Shown piece after piece: positions 35,635 to 46,239 of a stretch of DNA of 64,000 nt (position 1 is the stretch's first letter; every line of letters begins with the position of its first letter). This DNA is from Stomoxys calcitrans. Its lineage: Eukaryota > Arthropoda > Insecta > Diptera > Muscidae. The stretch lies in contig NC_081552.1 in NCBI RefSeq assembly GCF_963082655.1, forward strand, positions 72,730,707-72,794,706, written 5' to 3'. Position numbers and translations under genes: made by a program. The notes below the pieces were generated by a model. The model made no database searches. It worked only from the letters and a program-made list of their open reading frames with translations, and was not told where the DNA came from.

Positions 35635-35905
35635 TTGTTTTTTAAGATATTCTTTACAGAATATGTCCCCGTCAATGAAGAGAGGTCCATAATGGAAACG
35701 ATAATTTGTTTAAGCTATATATTTTATGTTTTATGCGCAATTTAATCCAATGAAATAAAAAGTTTTTTGTTCATATGAAAAATATCAATTATTTGTTTTT
35801 ATTAAAAAATGTTGATAAAAAACACAATTTTCTTTATAGGACCGATTTCAGCAAATTTTTTGATTGGATGTACAAATTTCTTAATTGAACCTTATTTTTA
35901 ATTTT
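35635..35905 (+). repeat. Unclassified dispersed repeat (partner at 62766-63135)
   Basis: Blocks shared in the same order with 62766-63135: CAATGAAGAGAGG followed by CATAA; AATTTAATCCAATGAAATAAA; TATAGGACCGATTTCAGCAA; and AAATTTCTTAATTGAA. The other copy has about 100 extra bases inside. No coding capacity. Confidence 0.65.
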
Positions 35906-38300
35906 GTCTGTGTAATGTCCCTTTCCTAGAGGGACGCCAGAAGAGGTTGTCACTGATATGCATTCGTCGGAGGCCATTGGGGAAATTGTGTCTGAGCCGA
36001 AAGTCCTTTGGGCGATAGGAAGTTTCGACTCCTTTAAGCCTCCAGGCCCTGATGATGTATCACAGTTTCAATTACAAGCTGTGTTTGATAGACTGGATCC
36101 CTGGCTTAGGGAGATATACTCTGTTTGTATCAGAATGTCTTATATACCTGTGGGATGGAGGAACTCGAAGGTCATTTTCATTCCGAAAGCAGGAAAACCC
36201 TACCACACTAATACGAAAGATTTTCGTTCTATTAGTCTGTCATTCTTTAGGCTGAAGACTATTGAAAGGTTGATAGAAACATATCTTAGGTCAAAGATCC
36301 CTAGAGATCGCCTGTCGCGGCAACAGCATGCATATAAATAGTAAAGGCAAATCCACTGAAACAGCCCTTCACGACCTAGTCGGCTACATAGAGGGTTCTC
36401 TCGCTGTCAAGGAATATACAATGGTAGGATTTATTGACATTGAAGGTGCTTTCAATTATGTAAAAACCACGTCAATCATGAAGGAGTTGGAGTTTCTAGG
36501 CATCAACTCTTCCGTAAGAAAGTTTATCAATAACTTACTGACTAAATGATGCATTATGGCAGGCTTGGGATCTGTGGATCTAAATAGAAGGGTCAGCAGA
36601 GGAACTCCTCAAGGAGGTATACTGTCTCCTCTACTTTGGAATATAGCCATTAACAATATATTATTGCCTCTGGAAGAAAAAGGCGTAAAAGTGGTCGCAT
36701 ATACTGATGGCGTGGCAATTGCGGTTAGGGGAAAGTTTCCCAGCACTCTAAGAGGTATACTTCAGGAAGCTCTACGTGCAAAAGCAAAGTGGGCTACCGA
36801 AAGTGGTCTAGTTCTTTTCAGCAAGAGATACAAGTTGCCTAAAGTGGAACCTGTCTCCTTGGATGGAGAGAATGTTCCATTTACAGAAAGCATAAAATAC
36901 CTGGGTGTTTTGCTGGACTGGAAATTGAACTTCAAATCGAAAATTTGGAAAAGGGCAAAAAAGACCACTCTTGCCCTATACACTTGCCAGAGAGCCATTG
37001 GCAAAAGGTGGGGATTTAGACCGCGTGTCATGCATTGGGTATATACTGCAGTTGTCAAACCTATTATGCTATACGGTGTTGTGGTCTGGTGGACGGCGCT
37101 TCAAAAATCCACCTACTGCTCAATACTTAACCGGAACCAAAGGATGGATTGTTTGTGCATCACAGCCGCACTGAGGACGATACCACGAGATGCACTGAAT
37201 TTAATGCTACATTTGTGTTATCCTTGATACAATATCCGATGTTCCAGGCAGTGTGGATTACACCCTACCTGAGCTGCTTTTTGATAAAAATTACTGTACC
37301 ACTATTCCTGATAAAACCGATTGGAACTACAATATCCCTGGTAACAGAAGTTACATAGATTTCTATACGGATGGTTCCAAACTAAACGACCAGGTGGGCT
37401 TTTGGGTGTACTCTGAAGATCTAGAACTGGTCATATCGAAGAGGTTACACGACCACTGCAGTGTGTATCAAGCATAGATCCTTGCAATTAAGGAAGTGGT
37501 GGAATGGCTAAGATATAATGTCATTACGACGATTGGCATAAATATCTTCTCAAACTGCCAGGCAGCCATTAAATCCCTGGAGATCGTATTTCTGAACACA
37601 AAAACCGCCCTCGACTGTCGCAGATCTCTCAACGAGATGGCTGGACAGTTCAAAATTCATCTGTTCTGGGTGCCGGGCCACAGAGATATTCCAGGGATTT
37701 CTAAAGCAGTCGAGCTTGCGAGACTAGGAACTACCTTACACACTCCAGGGAGCACTAGAATCTGTGGGTATGCCTCTCGCGACATGAAAGCTAAGTTTTC
37801 CGGACCAGGCCCGGAGGACAACGAATGGTAGATGATCACAAACAGGGGGCTGTCAGCATTCCAAAACTATGTCATCTAGATTTGAAAAGGTCTACTCCTT
37901 TGCTGTCATTGGCTAGAACAGAAGTCTCAGTCGTTGTGTCCGTCATGACAGGTCACTGTCTAATCGGAAAACATGCTGACAGACTAAAGGTTGCCAGCAA
38001 TGACTTTTGCAGAAGCTGTAGGGACATCGAGGAAGAAGAGACTATTGAACACCTTCTGTGTCTGTGTCCCGCACTAGCAGGCAGAAGAAGTTCCACTTTG
38101 GGTTCTCATTTTTTTGAGAACCTGTCTGATTAGCGGATGTGAACATTCGCAAGTTATTGGGCTTTTTAAAGCGATCTGGATGGTTCAACGGCAGGAACTA
38201 GAAGGCATCTTCCTTCTTCTGTTACTGTGGTATCACAATGGACGAAAACGTCTAAGTGAGTCTGATGGCAGACTGCCACTTAAACCTAACCTAACCCTCT
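35906..38300 (+). mobile_element. I-type LINE ORF2 copy: reverse transcriptase and RNase H, inactivated
   Basis: Plus-strand pieces in order: FDSFKPPGPDDV at the RT entry; IGFxDIEGAFN-type motif A (FIDIEGAFNYV, about 36436); RGTPQGGILSPLLWN (36597-36640); the active-site position, which reads AYTDGVAI instead of YADD; KYLGVLLDWKLNFKSK; RNase H beginning DFYTDGSKL (about 37360) and ending WVPGHRD (about 37669); and a C-terminal zinc knuckle CRSC...HLLCLC (about 38020-38070). The tail is CTTAAACCTAACCTAACC. RT plus RNase H places it in the I/LOA-like group. Stops near 36341, 36549 and 37475 and the lost second Asp of YADD make it dead. The endonuclease and ORF1 are missing. Confidence 0.88.
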
Positions 38301-38454
38301 CCTAGAGGGTTATGAATATCCTTATATAATAAGACATTATATTAATATAGACGTTCCTTTCGTAGGGTCTCAACTCAAAAAAATTAACATTTAAAGGCGC
38401 TCCTATTTGTTAGGCTATTTTGCGTATTTAACTAAGGTACGCTGTTGTCTTGTT

Positions 38455-38690
38455 CCATAGACAATATCCTAAGTTTGAACGATATTTTGACCTTCATTTG
38501 AGATTTTTGTCTTCAATAAACAGGCGCAAAGTAAGGGATTTGTAAACCTACCATTTTAAATAAAAAATCCTTAATATCAAGGAAAATATCTATCACCAAA
38601 GGAAATGTTTCCTTAAAACGTTGGAAAATTTATAACTTTATATTATGTTTGCTAATCTTTAGCTTATATCATGTAATTGTTTAAATCTGA
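38455..38690 (+). repeat. Unclassified dispersed repeat (partner at 16527-16760)
   Basis: Shares AAATCCTTAATATCAAGG, CACCAAAGGAAATGTTTCC and GTTGGAAAAT with the copy at 16527-16760, in the same order. No termini were recognised. Confidence 0.65.
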
Positions 38691-38815
38691 CAGTCATAAT
38701 GATGCCTGTAATTACAAGGGTATCTCCAATTAAGATTCTCCATATTTAGTGCTGTTCCGAAATTAATGGAAAAGACCACCTCTATTCCTCAGAAGTTTTC
38801 ATTGCTCTCCTCATA

Positions 38816-39412
38816 AAGGGTGATTTTTTTGAGGTTAGGATTTTCATGCATTAGTATTTGACAGATCACGTGGGATTTCAGACATGGTGTCAAAGAGAAA
38901 GATGCTCAGTATGCTTTGACATTTCATCATGAATAGACTTACTAACGAGCAACGCTTGCAAATCATTGAATTTTATTACCAAAATCAGTGTTCGGTTCGA
39001 AATGTGTTCATTCACCGTTCAGCGATGAGGCTCATTTCTGGTTGAATGGCTACGTAAATAAGCAAAATTGCCGCATTTGGAGTGAAGAGCAACCAGAAGC
39101 CGTTCAAGAACTGCCCATGCATCCCGAAAAATGCACTGTTTGGTGTGGTTTGTACGCTGGTGGAATCATTGGACCGTATTTTTTCAAAGATGCTGTTGGA
39201 CGCAACGTTACGGTGAATGAACACATTTCGAACCGAACACTGATTTTGGTAATAAAATTCAATGATTTGCAAGCGTTGCTCGTTAGTAAGTCTATTCATG
39301 GTGAAATGTCAAAGCAAACTGAGCATCTTTCTCTTTGACACCATGTCTGAAATCCCACGTGATCTGTCAAATACTAATGCATGAAAATCCTAACCTCAAA
39401 AAAATCACCCTT
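38816..39412 (+). mobile_element. 597-bp Tc1/mariner-type derivative with 203-bp inverted repeats, copy 1
   Basis: TA target duplication at 38814-38815 and 39413-39414. The left arm 38816-39018 and right arm 39210-39412 are 203-base inverted repeats beginning AAGGGTGATTTTTTTGAGG. Each arm includes an ATG and the first codons of a transposase (MNRLTNEQRLQIIEFYYQNQ). The 191-base centre (39019-39209) reads SDEAHFWLNGYVNKQ, NCRIWSEEQPEAVQELPMHP and KCTVWCGLYAGGIIGPYFF on the plus strand, an internal transposase piece with the first catalytic Asp. The other catalytic residues are absent, so it is non-autonomous. Confidence 0.92.
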
Positions 39413-39419
39413 TATCAAC

Positions 39420-40040
39420 ACGGATTCAGGAAACCACGATCAACAAATCTTTTGGGAATTTATATGTCTTGTCAACGATGCTTTCAGGAGCAACAAACAA
39501 ACTGATACCGTATACGCGGATTTAAGTAAAGCTTTCAATAGGGTTAACCACACACTCTGATGATGAAATTAGATTTATATGGTTTCAGCAATTCGGTGAA
39601 TGGTCGTACACAAAATGTGAAATTTGGTAATGCGCTCTCTAAGATCATCATTGTTTCATCAGGTGGTCCCCAAGGTAGCCATCTCGGCCCGATCTTATTT
39701 TGTCCTTTCACATCCGATGATGTGAAAATCTTCTTCTTTTAATGGCCCAGATGATCATTATTATCATCAGTCTGACCTTGATCTTTTTTATGAATGGTAC
39801 GATTTTAACGTTATGCAACTGAATATATCCATAAGCAAAAAAAATGCGTTTTTCAAGACGAAATCCTTTTATAACAAACTATTTTATCGGATCTGATGAA
39901 CTTGAATCAGTCGATTTGGTAAAGTTTACGGTGCACTTGGATTTATAAAACGTTGTAACAGAAAATTTAATGATACTTTTGTGACAAAAAATGTATACAC
40001 TTCTTTCATACATGCAACCTAGAATACGGATCTATAGTTG
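39420..40040 (+). pseudogene. Jockey-type LINE reverse-transcriptase fragment
   Basis: The plus strand gives QHGFRKPRSTNLL, a motif A remnant (YADLSKAFNRVNH), SVNGRTQNVKFGNALSKI, and a decayed motif B (SSGGPQGSHLGPILF). Stops and frame changes interrupt it. Similar in kind to the piece at 62250-62522. Confidence 0.75.
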
Positions 40041-40053
40041 GGAATCCTTACTA

Positions 40054-40858
40054 CAAGGGTTGCCTTTTATATTTCGGGATTGGACAACCCTCGCGTTGCA
40101 ATCTGCCAACTGACAGCTCTATTGTAAAGCTTGAAATTTTTGAGGTTATACGTACTCAGAACGTTTTGACATACGAGCGCTATTTGTGTTGTTTACAGCA
40201 ACTTAAAAAATGCAAACTCGCCCAAAAATGGAATTAAATCGTGAACATTTTCTTGCGATTATTTTTTACAAATTTCGACGTGGATTAACTCAACAACTGT
40301 GCATCGATGAACTTAATTCAATTTTTGGCAATGAAGCTCCATCAAGGATCAGTGTTTATCGATGGTAAGGTGAATTCATCCGAGGTCGTAGTTCACTCCA
40401 AGACGAATTTCGTGAAGGTCGTCCAAAATCAGTTGTTTTTGTTGTTGGAGCCCACACAATTTGTCCATCGCTCAAAAAAGGCTCGTGTCGATTGGTCGAA
40501 AGAAATCCTCCAAAAATACGAAACAATTGCATTTATGAGCGCTCAAAACATCGATTTATTGATCATCCTCCGTATAGTCCTGACTTGGCACCGAATGACT
40601 TCTTTTTATTCCCGTACGCATTAAATAAAAATGAGAGGTCAACGTTTTTCGACACCTGAAGAAGCGGTTGATGCGTTCGGAATGCATGTTTTGGAGATAC
40701 CTCAATTATAGTGACAAAAGTGCTTGGACAATTGGTTCAAACGCATGCAAAAATGTTTAGATCTTAATGGGGAATATTTTGAAAAACAAGAAAGCGATTT
40801 TCGATGATTAATATTTGTTTTTGTGTTCTCTAATCCCGAAATATAAGAAACAACCCTC
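40054..40858 (+). mobile_element. Mariner-type transposon B, internally deleted
   Basis: TA at 40052-40053 and 40859-40860. Ends CAAGGGTTGCCTTTTATATT and the inverse AATATAAGAAACAACCCTC, both carrying TTTCGGGATT. From 40210 it encodes an N-terminal helix-turn-helix piece (LNREHFLAIIFYKFRRGLTQ) and, after a deletion, a C-terminal part with HPPYSPDLAPNDFFLF-like DNA and EAVDAFGMHVLEIPQL. The central catalytic region is missing and stops are present. A 5' fragment of the same family is at 52056-52126. Confidence 0.85.
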
Positions 40859-40964
40859 TACACTAAAAAAAAGTGACCCAATGGTTGAGTTAAAATTAAC
40901 TACTTTCGAATAAAGTTAAGTTAATAGCGCTAGAGACATTTTTAGTTAAGGTGGATCTAAAATA

Positions 40965-41917
40965 TTGGGTTGCCCAAAAAGTAATTGCTGATTTTTCATA
41001 TAGTCGGCGTTGACAAATTTTAAGCAAATTTTAAGCATTAATCGAATTGGATCGTCATGTAACTGAGCGTGAGATAAGAGAGAAGTTAAATATACCAAAA
41101 TCAACCGTTCATTATCACATAAAAAGTCTTGGACTGGTGAAAAAGCTTGATATTTGGGTACCACATGTATTGAAAGAAATTCATTTAACAAACCGAATCA
41201 ACGCTTATGCACCTTATGCACCTATATGCACCTTAAACGCAATGAACTCGATCCGTTTTTAAAACGAATCATAACTGGAGATGAAAAATGGATTGTTTAC
41301 AATAATGTTAGCTGAAAACGATCATGGTCCAAGCATGGTGAACCAGCTCAAACCACTTCAAAGGCTGATATCCACCAAAAGAAGGTTATGCTGTCTGTTT
41401 GGTGGGATTGGATATATTTTGAGCTGCTTCCAAGGAACCAAACGATTAATTCGGATGTTTACTGTCAAAAATTGGACAAATTGAATACAGCCATCAAGGA
41501 GAAGCGACCAGAATTGGTCAATCGTAAAGGTGTCATATTCCATCAGGACAACGCTAGACCGCACACATCTTTGGTCACTCGCCAAAAACTGAGTGAGCTT
41601 GGCTGGGAACTTTTGATGCATCCACCATATAGCCCTGACCTTGCACCATCAGACTACCATTTATTTCGATCTCTGCAGAACCCCTTAATGGTAAAACTTT
41701 CGGCAATGATGAGGCTATAAAATCGCACTTGGTTCAGTTTTTTGCAGATAAAGGCCAAAAGTTCTATGAGCGTGGAATACTAAATTTGCCAGGAAGATGG
41801 CAAAAGGTTATCGAACAAAATGGCAATTATATATTTGATTACAGTTCATTCAAAGTTTTATTAAAAATGCATTTACTTTCTTTTAAAAAATCCGCAATTT
41901 CTTTTTAGGCAACCCAA
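40965..41917 (+). mobile_element. Mariner-type transposon A with partial transposase
   Basis: TA at 40963-40964 and 41918-41919; ends TTGGGTTGCCCAAAAAGTAA and AGGCAACCCAA. Length is 953 bases against about 1.3 kb for a full mariner. It encodes a DNA-binding remnant (LDRHVTEREIREKLNIPKST), then RIITGDEKWIVYNNV (first catalytic Asp), FHQDNARPHTS (second) and YSPDLAPSDYHLF (third, D34D-like spacing). A stop after YNNVS, a small frame disturbance around 41405 and loss of N-terminal sequence make it inactive. The ORF at 41388-41720 is the largest remaining piece. Confidence 0.9.
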
Positions 41918-42050
41918 TATAATTACATCAAATGAACTTCGTTATGGTTCAACGTTTAATAAATGGAATTAAATAATTCTTTACTCAGTGCATATGATGA
42001 GCAATTGTGAAACATATTTTGAGCTGAAACCAATACATTTGATGGAATCA

Positions 42051-42102
42051 AATATCCGAAATATTTACTGGTGATGTATAACCAGTAAATATTTCGGATA
42101 TT
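42051..42102. repeat. Perfect 22-bp hairpin, 8-base loop
   Basis: AATATCCGAAATATTTACTGGT at 42051-42072 is followed by an 8-base spacer and its exact reverse complement at 42081-42102. No element termini or promoter features are seen around it. Confidence 0.9.
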
Positions 42103-44563
42103 GAATAATGAACAAAATTTTGGCAAAATCTCGGTTTCTATTCCGTTCAGATTTAACTAATCCGCATGAAATAATTCATTTAATTGTAGATGTATTATTT
42201 ATTGTCATATTAATCCTTTGTTTTTTATTAATATATTTCAAATTTACACGTTCCGAATATAAATTTCGTATATATTTACTATTAAAAAGAAAAACGTCCA
42301 CACATTTAGTTTTCAATGGCTTTGGAAAAATTCCCAAATAAGTCGCATAGGAGTAAGCACTATATTTTCTCTGAGGTGCCTTTACGCCATTTGCACAATA
42401 TTTTATAGACTGTTAAAAAAGAAGTGAAAGTGTTGAGTATAGATACGTAGTTTTATTTTCAATTTAATACTTACCATCAAAGGTGTACCTCCGTCCGTAA
42501 TTAGCAGTTTAAATTTCTTTGCGAATTCGTTTGCGTTAAAATATTCCATCGCTGCATAAATTGTAGATAGCATATAAATTTCAAAAGTTCCTACAAACTA
42601 AGTTAAATAGGGATCAGTAAATCAGTTTTTTAATTGCTAAGGCTTACCCAAATTTCAGGACGTTTTATGCTGTATATTCGGCCTATTCGATACGGAAGCG
42701 ATTAGAACTTATTTCTGCTATACCACTGCAGCATATTAAACTTCTTCCTTTAATTATTTTCTGAGACAAGAACGGAACACATTATTTGAACAGAAAGAAG
42801 AGATGGATATCATGACTCACCAAATTTACCTTGTCAAACAAACAAAAATTTCATTTCATATTTTTGCATTTTTTTCTTGCTACCGTGCACGACCTTTCTT
42901 GAAAAATTCGCACATACGTACTAAGCGTTGTGCGTCACTGGAATGTGTTGCTGATGCCTTTTTTCAGCGGTTATCTGTGGGTGTGTGTGTGTGTGTTGCT
43001 GACGTCTTTTTGTCGGCCGCACATGCGCATGATGCTTAACTGCACAGCCCAGGTAAATAGAGGTAAATGTAAAAGGCAGATTTTCCACTTTAAATAAGAA
43101 TTTGTGTCAGTAATAAACCTTTAAGGTTTCTAAGGGCATTTTATTTAGAGTTTCTAACATGGATCTTTTTATCCTACATATATAAACTATTTTGAACGAA
43201 TTTTTATTCAAATTGAGGAATATAGGTATGTATATAGGAAGCGTTGAACTCAACATGACAACATGTTTATATTGGACAAATAAAAACTTTGGTTGCTATA
43301 GGATTATTTAACTTGTTGATAAGAAGCTTGGTTTAGTAAAATGACTTCCCAAACCCAAATTAGTGAAGTATTTGCCACTAATAACAGATGAGTAAAACTT
43401 ACTAAAAATTTGCATTTTTTCCTTATTTTAATCCACATTTAACCGAATTAGATTAAAATTTGCTTACTTATTTGGATTAAGTGTTTTACTTTATTTTATG
43501 CGAACCATTTTTCTGAGTGGACTTTCATATGAGCTAGACTGGGCCTTGTTAAACTACCTACATTGTCAAGCCGGAGAATTGAGTTAAAAATTTGTTATAA
43601 TAAAAATTTGTTCAACGTCCCGATCAGACCTACCAGACATTTTCAATTACAGTGTGGCATTGATTATACGTGATGCGATTAACCGCCAACATCAATTATC
43701 CGGGATTGATTACAAGAAACTTTTTTTTTTTGTATTTTTAATTCACCGTGCTTACCACGATTATCCGGAATTGCAAAACATGTGTCGATTTTGTCGTTAG
43801 TTATTTTAAACGTATTAACAATACTAACGAAAACATTTATATGAAGCGAACTTAGGCAATACTTTGCGATATTGCTTTATTGTGTTTGCACCACTTGTAT
43901 AAAGTGAATAAGGGGAATGCCATTATTTTCATGCTTTCATTTGGTGTTAAGTTACCTTTGAAATTCGAAACATCGAGATTGCTTTGTAATTTTATTATTG
44001 CATCGATATCAGTAAAATCGACCAAAAGGCAAAGCAAAGAATTAAGAACGCAAGAAAAATGTAATTTAGTCAACGAATATTCCTCAAGAAATATTTATGT
44101 TCAAATATTCTCACAAAAATATGGTGTTTAAAAAGCAAACAGAGTATAATTTATTGAAAGATGAATATCAACTATTAAAATATTGCGCCGAAAGTTAAAC
44201 TATGTCGGTTAAGAAGGAAAAGGAGACTTTGAATGGCTTCTTTAGAAAAATAAAATATAAATAGGTATGATATTTTCTGAGTGTGCATATCAAATAAAAA
44301 CAAACAAATATTTATGTAAAAACGAGTAAAAAAATTTAACTCTTTTAACCGGGAAAAACGATTATCCGGAACGCTTCCGGTGCCGACCATCCCAGAAATC
44401 GTTGCGACACTTTATTACGTATAACAAAACATACAACAAATTTTACAAACAGTAATTCAACAAGTTGTATAATATCATAAACATATCGGTGAATCGAGAC
44501 ACATTAAAAAGAAATATTATATTGCATTTAAACAGTTAAGTTTTATATTATACTAGCTGACCC
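42103..44563. other. Unassigned stretch, no gene recognised
   Basis: Several ORFs of 70-85 codons are AT-driven and lack domains; the one at 42108-42341 has a hydrophobic segment (VDVLFIVILILCFLLIYF) but no family likeness. A GTGTGTGTGTG run lies near 42980-42995. ATTATCCGGAA-type motifs occur near 43756 and 44360. Confidence 0.3.
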
Positions 44564-45283
44564 GGGCCCGCTCCGCTGCGCCTTCTTTTACTTTATATAG
44601 AACAAAAGTTTCCTTGGAATATTTATTTTCGACAATTAAAGATCTTTAGTGAAATACCGTGCTACGAAAATAGTATATCGCTTGACTAACAGTTTAACAA
44701 TATAAGTGCCTTTATCTGAATCCCATATGATCTTTATTGGTCTACGAATTTAGGTTTGGATGTAAGGTGTACTCCATTCTTAAAATACTTAATTTTAGCC
44801 CGATATTCTCATGATGTCTGATTTAGTGGTGTTTTAGGAGAAGAGGCGGTCCCCCAGATACTTGGCCCTGAAGAAATATCACCATCGTGCTTTTCTCTTA
44901 AATACCATTTATTTAAACCCCATATTGCCATTGGCTTAAGAGGAGTTTACAGGATGAGGCGTCCCCCAAACACATGGCCCCAAAATAGGCTATCAAATTC
45001 GTTTTCTAATCTCAAATAACTATTATTTGAGCCACATGTTGGCATGGTTAAAAATTTTTTCCTTTGGGGGTGTTTTGGGAAAGGGGTGATGCCCTAAATA
45101 CATGGTCCTACATTTGGATATCAAATTCGTATTCTACTCCCAAATACCTTTATTTGAGCCCCATATTGCGATGTTCACTAAAAAATTGCTGTTTGTGGGG
45201 TATTTTGGGTATCAATTCTTGCTCTACCCCCCAATACCTTTCATTTAAGCTCCACATTGACATGGTGGGTAAATATGCCCTTT
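44564..45283 (+). repeat. Interspersed repeat with about 100-bp internal units, starting ACTAGCTGACCCGGGCC
   Basis: Opens at ACTAGCTGACCCGGGCCCGC, a start I recognise as typical of a widespread insect interspersed repeat. Internal units repeat TATTTGAGCCCCATATTG (44910-45260, variants), TGGATATCAAATTCG and GGGGTGTTTTGGGA. It ends where a truncated mariner A begins on the opposite strand. No coding capacity. Confidence 0.6.
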
Positions 45284-46085
45284 TTTTTGATAACCATTTT
45301 GTCCGATAACCTTTTGCCATCTTCCTGGCAAATTTAGTATTCCACGCTCATAGAACTTCTGGCCTTTATCTGCAAAAAACTGAACCAAGTGAACCTCATC
45401 ATTGCCGAAAGTTTTACCATTTAAGGAGTTCTGCAAAGATCAAAATAAACGGTAGTCTGATGGTGCAAGGTCAGGGCTATATGGTGGATGCATCAAAAGT
45501 TCCCAGCCAAGCTCACTCAGTTTTTGGCGGTCTAGCGTTGTCCTAGTGGAATATGACACCTTTACGATTGACCAATTCTGGTCGCTTCTCCTTGATGGCT
45601 GTATTCAATTTGTCCAATTGTTGACAGTAAACATCAGAATTAATCGTTTGGTTCCTTGGAAGCAGCTCAAAATATACCACACCCTTCCAATCCCACCAAA
45701 CAGACAGCATAACCTTCTTTTGGTGGATATCAGCCTTTGAAGTGGTTTGAGCTGGTTCACCAATTTTTCATCTCCAGTTATGATTCGTTTTAAAAACGGA
45801 TCGAATTCATTGCGTTTAAGGTGCATATCACAAGCGTTGATTCGGTTTGTTAAATGAATTTCTTTCAATACATGTGGTACCCATATTAAAATTGACGCCA
45901 AACAAACAAATGTAAACAAAATTTCGCGCACTTTTTTTCTAAAGCAAGCTAAAAGTAACAGCTGATAACTGACAGAAGAAAGAATGCAATTACAGAGTCA
46001 CAAGCCGTTGAAAAAATTTGTCAACGCCGACTATATTACTACTATATTACCGATTGGGCAATTTGGCCAATTCCTTTTTGGCAAC

Positions 46086-46089
<4 letters not shown>
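45284..46089 (-). mobile_element. Mariner-type transposon A, truncated copy
   Basis: The same family as 40965-41917 in opposite orientation. The terminus GGCAACCCAA is kept at 46080-46089, but the transposon 3' end at about 45284 lacks its inverted repeat. Minus-strand pieces include RIITGDEKLVNQLKPLQRLI, VWYILSCFQGTKRLI and HPPYSPDLAPSDYRLF-like sequence. Many frame changes. Confidence 0.85.

Positions 46090-46128
<39 letters not shown>
46090..46128. repeat. (TA)n microsatellite, about 39 bases
   Basis: Pure alternating TA directly adjoining the mariner A terminus, which targets TA. Confidence 0.95.
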
Positions 46129-46131
<3 letters not shown>

Positions 46132-46239
46132 ACAAACTAAAAAATCTACAAACAAACACGAATTGATTTTTATATATAACATAATAAGAGTTTATGTATA
46201 TAGTAGTCTGTAAGCATATTTGTTATCTATAGACTTATA

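Noticed and set aside
36762..37058. 98-residue minus-strand ORF
   Set aside because: Antisense shadow of the LINE reverse-transcriptase frame.
42108..42341. Small membrane protein with one hydrophobic segment
   Set aside because: Isoleucine/leucine/phenylalanine-rich stretches arise easily in AT-rich DNA; no conserved motif or codon bias supports a gene.
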